A stretch of DNA of 12,739 nt from AC-32 sp035455445 (GTDB lineage: Bacteria > Actinomycetota > Thermoleophilia > Gaiellales > Gaiellaceae). The notes below the pieces were generated by a model, which searched no databases, was not told where the DNA came from, and saw only the letters and a program-made list of their open reading frames with translations. The stretch covers positions 1-12,739 of the forward strand of contig DATIFC010000055.1 in assembly GCA_035455445.1 (NCBI GenBank), written 5' to 3'. Position 1 is the first letter of the stretch; every line of letters begins with the position of its first letter. This document shows, in pieces, positions 6,801 through 10,785 of the stretch. Both the position numbers and the translations under genes were made by a program.

Positions 6801-6885
6801 CCGCCTCGCCCAGCGCGGTGCCGCAGGAGTCGCAGAAGCGGGCGCCCTCCCTGTTCTCGGCTCCACAGCTCGCGCAGACGAGCAC
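3853..6885 (-). CDS. Zinc-ribbon / class III nucleotidyl cyclase / AAA ATPase / TPR signalling protein
   Basis: A 1010-residue cytoplasmic multidomain protein. Residues 1-25 are a zinc ribbon (C4, C7, C18, C21). Residues 35-210 are a class III cyclase domain: metal ligands Asp44 (LFCDVTGST) and Asp88 (EKFIGDAVMAVFG), substrate Lys84, and Asn159/Arg163 (GDAVNVAARLE). Aligned on N-x3-R, the second substrate-specifying position, usually Asp or Thr/Ser, is Leu152, so activity and base preference are uncertain. Residues 225-480 are an AAA_16-type ATPase: Walker A GAAGVGKS (255-262), Walker B VAVFDDLHW (344-352) and GGNPLFVEE (434-442). Residues from about 580 to 1010 are helical TPR-like repeats. 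No LuxR DNA-binding domain is present, so it is not a direct transcription factor of the LAL type. The start is GTG at 6885; TAGACT lies 6 nt upstream and there is no Shine-Dalgarno sequence. It probably makes cAMP in response to ligand or ATP binding. This architecture is common in actinobacteria. Confidence 0.93.
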   Translation of the reverse strand: MLVCASCGAENREGARFCDSCGTALGEAGPAREVRKVVTVLFCDVTGSTALGERIDPESLRQVMSRYFETAKAIVERHGGTVEKFIGDAVMAVFGVPAVHEDDALRAMRAAAELRGGLVDLNDELERGYGTRLELRMGVNTGEVVAGTEERLATGDAVNVAARLEQAAQPGEVLLGEETYRLVRDAVVADESPPVSAKGKSQALRAYRLVSVQAGAPERRHGAPMIGRGRQRELLEGAFANVVSERACHLFTILGAAGVGKSRLAQEFLAGLDATVVTGRCLSYGEGISYWPVTEVVKQLVPGGAVEGPLASILGDEEAAGSPEEIAWAFRKLLESRAAERPLVAVFDDLHWGEPTFFDLVEHVADLSRDAPIMLLCMARPELLDARRGWGGGKLNATNVLLEPLAPEETTELIAALSDGVADDLREGILEAAGGNPLFVEEMLAMAQEGGEVAVPPTIQALLAARLDQLDPAERGVLERGAVEGQVFHRGAVLALAPDEPQLDGRLVTLVRKDLVRPEPPVLPDDDAYRFRHLLIRDTAYEALPKATRAVLHERFATWLEKHGAALVEVDEIVGYHLEQAHRYRSELGPLDGAAASVAERAAERLLKSAERARTRGDVSAAIGLEERALDLMPESHPARPATQLDLAMLLGERGDLDRGVELRDEVEVAARELGDERLLARATLAAVEQEVQSDPGATIARALERAGGAFEVLERLGDEEGSIWALRLMGNLTSWDGDGTTAAAYYTEALRRAEHARAWLSDEVRVWLLWSCWWGPTSPEEVHRVCDEIEASTGSVRLKALVLMVRGGTIGSAGRVDEGRALLAEGRRLLRDLGATVWWAGTSMMEAELELYAGDYQRGLDSVAEGRAALEESAETGYLATAVGFQGHLCAMLGRDDEALVYADEADAMGQADDFEPHARAHVIRAFVLARRGEQDAAREQLARAAELIEPRDFTILHLDLAFARAEVARLAGRTDEARRALEHGASVAEAKGHLLALERARRTLEALD

Positions 6886-6891
6886 GAGACG

Positions 6892-6897
6892 AGTCTA
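6892..6897 (-). promoter_or_regulatory. −10 element (TAGACT) of the cyclase gene, with nearby TAGGTAG
   Basis: On the minus strand TAGACT is followed by 6 nt and the GTG start at 6885, matching the spacing at the arsR and DUF3140 starts. No −35 is evident. Further upstream on the same strand TAGGTAG (6920-6914) repeats exactly one arm of the MarR palindrome at 3407-3421. It is followed by a related TTGGTAC, so this may be a partial regulator site. Confidence 0.5.
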
Positions 6898-6942
6898 GGA
6901 CGCTCCGTACCAACTACCTAGAGCGACCCCGCGTCACCGCGG

Positions 6943-7215
6943 ATGGCCCCGCGACCCGTGACGGAGAAGGTCCGAGGGATGGTGCGTGGCACGACAGGGT
7001 TCACGGTCGACGACGCCCACGGCAGGCGCGTCGGCCTGGTCGAGGCGCCGCTGTACGGGACCAGGGCCGAGTCCCCCGACGCCATCGCCGTGCGCGGCGG
7101 GCGCATCCTGCACCGGCACTACATGGTTCCGACCCGGGCGATCCGCGTGATCGACCGCGACGGGCACGCGATCACGCTGCGCCTCGACCGCGACCGCCTG
7201 CAGCGCTTCCTCTAG
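6943..7215 (+). CDS. Small PRC-barrel-like protein
   Basis: A 90-residue protein with no signal peptide or cysteines. The core VRGTTGFTVDDAHGRRVGLVEAPLYG (about 14-39) resembles the first beta strands of PRC-barrel domains ('G..V.d..G.rvG.V'). The later SPDAIAVRGGRILHRHYMVPTRAIRVIDRDGHAITLRLDRDRLQRFL fits the remaining strands, with the typical 'hyxVP...v..id...i.L' ending. PRC-barrel proteins bind RNA or partner proteins, or act in photosynthetic or ribosome-maturation systems; no specific role can be read here. The start is uncertain: ATG 6943, GTG 6958 and ATG 6979 are in frame and none has a good ribosome site. It is divergent from the cyclase gene and convergent with the lipoprotein gene, sharing CTAG at 7212-7215 for both stops. 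Confidence 0.75.
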   Translation: MAPRPVTEKVRGMVRGTTGFTVDDAHGRRVGLVEAPLYGTRAESPDAIAVRGGRILHRHYMVPTRAIRVIDRDGHAITLRLDRDRLQRFL

Positions 7216-7919
7216 GGGCCCGGCCTGAACGCGACGAGCTCGTTGCGCTCGTTGCCGCCCTTCACGGTCTGCTCGAGCACGGTGCCGATCCCGCGCACGT
7301 AGTACTTGTGGTCCAGCACGCCGGGCTCGAGCGGCGTCCACTCCTTCGTGAGCATCGCGCCGCGGTACGTCTCGAGCGGGACGGCGGCCGTCACGCCGGT
7401 GCGCAGCACCTGGAAATGGTCCTCCGCCTCCCCCTTGAGGTACTCCTGCCGCGCCGAGCGGCCGACGCGCGGGCGGGCGAACATGAAGATCCCCGGCTTC
7501 GCGCCCTTGCGGCCCGCGAGCCAGCTGCCGGACCGGTTCGTGACGTTGCCGTGCTCGTCGAGCTCCGCCGTGTCCTCGCCGAAGTACCAGACGTTCCCCG
7601 CGGCGTCCTGGGCGTAGTAGTCGCTCGTCCTCTCCTCGAGCTTGCCGCGAACGAAGAGCAGGTCGGAGACGACCACGCACCTTGCGCCTTCGATCGTCCT
7701 CGTGCGGTGCGTGACGGTCATCACCTCGCGCGAGGGCTCGCCGTCCTTGACGCCGCGGTAGCGGTAGACCGAACCGGGCCGGAGCGGGAACCACGGGTTG
7801 GTCACGCTCGCGCCGAAGCGGGCCCGCTCGGCGGCGGTGGTCGAGGTGCCGCTATGCGAGCCGCAGCCGACCGCGAGCGCGGCGAGGGCGACGAGCGCGG
7901 GGAACGGCGTCCATCTCAT
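7212..7919 (-). CDS. Putative lipoprotein of unknown function
   Basis: A 235-residue protein. Residues 1-19 (MRWTPFPALVALAALAVGC) form a short signal peptide ending in a lipobox-like A-V-G-C, so lipidation at Cys19 is likely. The Ser/Thr linker GSHSGTSTTAA follows. The mature part starts FGASVTNPWFPLRPGSVYRYRGVKDGE, an 'NPWFPL.PG..Y.Y.G' opening that I have seen in uncharacterised exported proteins. Further strands (MTVTHRTRTIEGARCVVVSD, DYYAQDAAGNVWYFGEDT, KYYVRGIGTVLEQT) indicate an all-beta fold with no recognisable catalytic motif. It starts 20 nt after the GFA gene stop on the same strand, so it is probably the second gene of that operon. The Shine-Dalgarno sequence is weak (GGGGC). The stop overlaps that of the convergent PRC-like gene. 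Confidence 0.8.
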   Translation of the reverse strand: MRWTPFPALVALAALAVGCGSHSGTSTTAAERARFGASVTNPWFPLRPGSVYRYRGVKDGEPSREVMTVTHRTRTIEGARCVVVSDLLFVRGKLEERTSDYYAQDAAGNVWYFGEDTAELDEHGNVTNRSGSWLAGRKGAKPGIFMFARPRVGRSARQEYLKGEAEDHFQVLRTGVTAAVPLETYRGAMLTKEWTPLEPGVLDHKYYVRGIGTVLEQTVKGGNERNELVAFRPGP

Positions 7920-7938
7920 GCCCCAGCCGCTCGCCGGC

Positions 7939-8340
7939 CTAGCCGGAGCCTTCGACCCGCTCGAGGCCGTCGTCCGGGAGCGTCTCCCAGCTCGCGACCG
8001 AGCGCGTGAAGATGTGCTTCCGGGGACGGCCCCGGAGGGGGTCGTCGATCGCGCTGAGGCGGACGCTCGCCGCGTCGGACTCGGGCCAGCCGCCGCCGAA
8101 GAGGTTCGAGCCGCAGACCGAGCAGAACGTCTTCGCGCTGCCCTCCTCCGGCTGGTAGGTGCGAAGCAGCTCCTCGCCTTCCAGGATCGTCACCTCCTCG
8201 CTGCGCAGGCGTCCGTTGGCCGTGCCGACGCCGCCGGAGAGCTTCTTGCAGGTCGCGCAGTGGCAGAACGTGCTCGGCTCGAAGCTGTCGGGCACCTCGA
8301 AGCGCACTCCCCCGCACTGACAGCTCCCGCGCAGCGCCAC
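7939..8340 (-). CDS. GFA / CENP-V family zinc protein (glutathione-dependent formaldehyde-activating-like)
   Basis: A 133-residue protein starting at GTG 8340 (VALRGSCQCGGVRFEV). All family zinc ligands are visible: C7 and C9 (CQCGGV); C26, C28 and C31 (FCHCATCKKLSG); and C73 and C76 (FCSVCGSNLF). The length is normal for the family. The named activity of the type member Gfa (forming S-hydroxymethylglutathione from formaldehyde and glutathione) has been disputed and does not extend to every relative, so a general thiol/aldehyde-related role is safer. It is divergent from a class III-type alcohol dehydrogenase, the enzyme class that oxidises S-hydroxymethyl-thiols, which supports such a link. 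TAGGCT lies 7 nt before the GTG with no Shine-Dalgarno sequence. The lipoprotein gene follows downstream. Confidence 0.92.
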   Translation of the reverse strand: MALRGSCQCGGVRFEVPDSFEPSTFCHCATCKKLSGGVGTANGRLRSEEVTILEGEELLRTYQPEEGSAKTFCSVCGSNLFGGGWPESDAASVRLSAIDDPLRGRPRKHIFTRSVASWETLPDDGLERVEGSG

Positions 8341-8347
8341 GAGGGTG

Positions 8348-8362
8348 AGCCTACCGTAGGAT
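8348..8362. promoter_or_regulatory. Face-to-face −10 elements of the GFA and dehydrogenase genes
   Basis: AGCCTACCGTAGGAT contains two opposed hexamers: TAGGCT on the minus strand (8353-8348) and TAGGAT on the plus strand (8357-8362), separated by 3 bp. Each is exactly 7 nt from a GTG start (8340 minus, 8370 plus). The centre is a CCTAC-C-GTAGG inverted repeat. The two starts are only 29 bp apart, so the promoters necessarily overlap and should compete or be co-controlled. Confidence 0.6.
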
Positions 8363-8369
8363 CGGCGGC

Positions 8370-9476
8370 GTGAAGATCCGCGCCGCCGTCCTCGAGCGCT
8401 TCGGCGAGCCGCTGGAGGTGCAGGAGCTCGACCTCGCGGAGCCGCGGGCCGGCGAGGTGCTCGTGCGCCTGGTCGCCTGCGGGGTCTGCCACACCGACCT
8501 CTACACCGCCTCGGGCGCCGATCCCTCGGGTTACGCGCCCGCCGTGCTCGGCCACGAGGGAGCGGGCGTGGTCGAGGCGGTCGGCGAGGGCGTCCGCGAC
8601 GTCGCGGTGGGCGACCACGTGGTGACGCTCTTCTCGCCGCAGTGCCGCGAGTGCGAGCACTGCCGCGACCCGCGCACGAACCTCTGCCTCGCGATCCGCG
8701 AGCAGCAGGGGCTCGGCTTCCTGCCGGACGGGACGACACGGCTCTCGCGCGACGGCGAGCCGATCCGGCACTTCATGGGCACCTCGACCTTCGCCGAGCA
8801 CACGGTGATGCCGGAGATCGCGCTGGCGAAGGTGAGCGAGGACGCGCCGCTCGATCGCGCGTGCCTCTTCGCGTGCGGGCTCTCCACCGGGCTCGGCGCG
8901 GCGATGAGCACGGCGCAGGTGCAGCCGGGCTCGACGTGCGCCGTCTTCGGCGCGGGGATGGTCGGCCTGGGCGCGGTCGCAGGCTGCCGGCTGCAGGGCG
9001 CGGAGAGGATCGTCTGCGTCGACCTCTCGGAGGAACGCCTCGAGCTGGCCCGTCGGCAGGGCGCGACCGACACGCTCGTCGGCGGGCCGGACACGGTCGA
9101 GCGGATCGTCGAGATGACGGGCGGCTTCGGCGCCGACTACACGTTCGAGGCGACCGGCAACGTTGCGGTGATGCGCCAGGCCGTCGAGTCCGCCCGCATG
9201 GGCTGGGGCCTCGCGACGGTCTGCGGCGTGGCCGGCAAGGGCGAGACGCTCGACGTCGTGCCGCGCTTCCTCATCACCGGCCGCCGCGTGGCCGGCTCGT
9301 CGTTCGGCGGGGTCAAGGGCCGCGACCAGGTGCCGCAGCTCGTCGAGCGCTGGCTCGCGGGCGACATCGACGTCGAGCCGTTCGTCTCGCACAAGCTGAC
9401 GCTGGACGAGGTGAACCGCGGCTTCGAGCTGATGGAGGCCCAGGACGGCATCCGCAGCGTGATCGACTTCGGCTAG
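8370..9476 (+). CDS. Class III-type zinc alcohol dehydrogenase (S-hydroxymethyl-thiol dehydrogenase-like)
   Basis: A 368-residue medium-chain dehydrogenase starting at GTG 8370. Catalytic zinc ligands are C40 (CGVCHTD), H62 (GHEGAG) and C169 (ACGLSTG). Structural zinc ligands are C92, C95, C98 and C106. The NAD fold has GAGMVG (194-199) and Asp218 (VCVDLS), indicating NAD rather than NADP. Class III (FrmA/ADH5-like) features include IREQQGLGFLPDGTTRLS with the conserved Arg110, HFMGTSTFAEHTV (134-146) and SSFGGVKGRDQVP. The family oxidises S-hydroxymethylglutathione, reduces S-nitrosoglutathione, or oxidises long-chain/aryl alcohols. The D-P-E-G segment of FrmA/ADH5 is D-P-S-G here (51-54), so the thiol or alcohol substrate may differ; mycothiol is a possible partner in an actinobacterium. 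TAGGAT lies 7 nt before the start. It is divergent from the GFA gene and convergent with the HGGYW hydrolase (shared CTAG at 9473-9476). Confidence 0.9.
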   Translation: MKIRAAVLERFGEPLEVQELDLAEPRAGEVLVRLVACGVCHTDLYTASGADPSGYAPAVLGHEGAGVVEAVGEGVRDVAVGDHVVTLFSPQCRECEHCRDPRTNLCLAIREQQGLGFLPDGTTRLSRDGEPIRHFMGTSTFAEHTVMPEIALAKVSEDAPLDRACLFACGLSTGLGAAMSTAQVQPGSTCAVFGAGMVGLGAVAGCRLQGAERIVCVDLSEERLELARRQGATDTLVGGPDTVERIVEMTGGFGADYTFEATGNVAVMRQAVESARMGWGLATVCGVAGKGETLDVVPRFLITGRRVAGSSFGGVKGRDQVPQLVERWLAGDIDVEPFVSHKLTLDEVNRGFELMEAQDGIRSVIDFG

Positions 9477-10198
9477 AGCAGGCGGCGTATGGCCGCGAGG
9501 GTCTCCGCGAACGCCTCAGCCTGCGGGTCGATCAGCTCGAAGTGGCCGACGCCGTCCAGCGCGACGAGCTCGGCCTCGCCGGCCGCGGCATAGCGCTCGC
9601 TCATCGCGAAGGGGACGTCCTCGTCGGCGGTGCCGTGGATCACGATCTGCGGGACGTCCAGGGGGAGCAGCTCGAGGGGCGAGCCGTCCGCGTAGCGCTC
9701 GGGCGCCATGAAGCGCGCCGGGGCGCTCTCCGGCCCGCGGCGCTCGGCGGCGTCCCGGACGTCGGAGACCGGCGCGAGCGCGACGACCGGCAGCCGGGCC
9801 CGCTTCGCGGCCCACAGCGCGAGCTGGCCGCCGGCCGAGTGGCCGACGAGCACCATCCGGCCGTCGTGGGCGAACGGGAGCCGCCCGAGATGGGCGAGCG
9901 CGAGGTCGAGGTCCTCCGCGGCCGCCGGCCACTCGCCGCCGGGGACTCCGACGCAGCGGTACTCGAGGTTCCAGCTCGCGATACCGGCCCCCGCCAGCGC
10001 GATGCACAGGTGCCCGGTGTGGGTCAGGTTGTAGGTCGACTGCCAGTAGCCGCCGTGGAGCACGACCGCGAGCGGGAACGGCCCCTCATCGGACGGGAGC
10101 CGCAGGTCGCCGAACTGGAGCGGCTCCGGCCCGTACGCAAGGCGAGCGTCCGCAGCCGGCGGCGGCGGGTCGGTGAGGATCTCCACGCTGTCCCGCAC
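9473..10198 (-). CDS. Alpha/beta hydrolase with HGGYW motif (arylformamidase/esterase-like)
   Basis: A 241-residue protein starting at GTG 10198, which overlaps the upstream stop as TAGTG; a longer open frame upstream runs antisense to other genes and is not used. VVLHGGYW (45-52) is the oxyanion-hole motif HGGxW typical of arylformamidase (kynurenine formamidase) and BD-FAE/HSL-like esterases. VGHSAGG (118-124) is the nucleophile elbow with Ser121. IHGTADEDVP (187-196) provides Asp194, and GVGHFELIDP (216-225) provides His219. All triad residues are thus present. There is no signal peptide, so it should be cytoplasmic. Substrate candidates are N-formylkynurenine or small acyl esters; the motif alone does not decide. 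It is the second gene of an operon behind the histidine phosphatase and is convergent with the dehydrogenase. Confidence 0.9.
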   Translation of the reverse strand: MRDSVEILTDPPPPAADARLAYGPEPLQFGDLRLPSDEGPFPLAVVLHGGYWQSTYNLTHTGHLCIALAGAGIASWNLEYRCVGVPGGEWPAAAEDLDLALAHLGRLPFAHDGRMVLVGHSAGGQLALWAAKRARLPVVALAPVSDVRDAAERRGPESAPARFMAPERYADGSPLELLPLDVPQIVIHGTADEDVPFAMSERYAAAGEAELVALDGVGHFELIDPQAEAFAETLAAIRRLL

Positions 10199-10755
10199 TA
10201 GAGCGCCGCGTTCCACGCGCGGAGAACGCGTTGCTCGCGCTCGAAGCCGAGCGTGCTGAGCGTCGCGGGGTCGAGCCCGAGCAGCCTCCCGTCCTCGGGC
10301 TCGAGCCCCAGCCAGCGGGCCCCGAGCACCCGCAGGAGATGACCGTGCGCGAAGACCAGCACGTCGCCCCCGACCCCGGAGATCTCCGCGAGCACGCGGT
10401 CGGCGCGCGCTCCCACCCGGCCGGGCGACTCCCCGCCGGGAGCGCCGTAGCGCCAGATCGTCCAGTCGGAGACCGATTCGCGGATCTGCGCGGTCGTCAG
10501 ACCCTCGTAGTCGCCGTAGTCCCACTCCGCGAGCTCCTGGCGGACCTGCGGCTCGAACCCCGCCAGGCGTGCGGTGTCCAGCGCCCGCCGCAGCGGGCTC
10601 GAGAGCACGAGCGCGAACTCCCGCCCCCGGAGGGCCGCGCCGACGGCCCGCGCCTCCCGCTCGCCGGCCTCGGTGAGCGGCACGTCCGTGCGGCCGGTGT
10701 GGCGGAGCGCCGCGCTCCACTCCGTCTCGCCGTGGCGCACGAGGACGACTTCCAC
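10198..10755 (-). CDS. Histidine phosphatase family protein (phosphoglycerate mutase-like)
   Basis: A 185-residue protein with the family signature VVLVRHGETEW (3-13), in which His8 is the phospho-acceptor and Arg7 binds phosphate. VLSSPLRRALDTA (50-62) supplies a second phosphate-binding Arg, WDYGDYEG (78-85) the acid, and VFAHGHLLRVL (134-144) the second His (His137). I chose GTG 10755 because TAGGGT lies exactly 7 nt upstream, as in the neighbouring genes, and this puts RHG at the usual distance from the N-terminus. GTG 10764 is an alternative adding three residues. The open frame continues far upstream antisense to the decarboxylase, which is not meaningful. Substrates in this superfamily range from sugar phosphates to cofactor precursors; a broad phosphatase is more likely than a glycolytic mutase. 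The stop overlaps the hydrolase start. Confidence 0.93.
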   Translation of the reverse strand: MEVVLVRHGETEWSAALRHTGRTDVPLTEAGEREARAVGAALRGREFALVLSSPLRRALDTARLAGFEPQVRQELAEWDYGDYEGLTTAQIRESVSDWTIWRYGAPGGESPGRVGARADRVLAEISGVGGDVLVFAHGHLLRVLGARWLGLEPEDGRLLGLDPATLSTLGFEREQRVLRAWNAAL

Positions 10756-10762
10756 TCGCGCC

Positions 10763-10778
10763 ACCCTAATGCGAGGAT
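10763..10778. promoter_or_regulatory. Overlapping divergent start region of phosphatase and decarboxylase genes
   Basis: On the minus strand TAGGGT (10768-10763) lies 7 nt before the phosphatase GTG (10755). On the plus strand GAGGAT (10773-10778) lies 7 nt before the decarboxylase GTG (10786); it is a weaker −10 (first base G) and could instead be read as a GAGGA ribosome site. Only 30 bp separate the two starts, so any −35 or operator for one gene lies at the edge of or inside the other. Confidence 0.45.
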
Positions 10779-10785
10779 TCGGCGG

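Noticed and set aside
3853..6885. LuxR-type LAL transcription regulator
   Set aside because: The ATPase/TPR part is similar, but the C-terminus ends in TPR-like helices with no LuxR helix-turn-helix, and the N-terminus is a zinc ribbon plus cyclase domain.
5387..6913. 508-residue minus-strand open frame in another frame of the cyclase gene
   Set aside because: Extremely Arg/Gly/Ala-rich; the +0 frame holds zinc ribbon, cyclase and Walker motifs in order without a break.
8190..9392. 400-residue minus-strand open frame antisense to the alcohol dehydrogenase
   Set aside because: The sense strand has all zinc ligands and the NAD motif of a full-length enzyme; the antisense product is compositionally biased with no motif.
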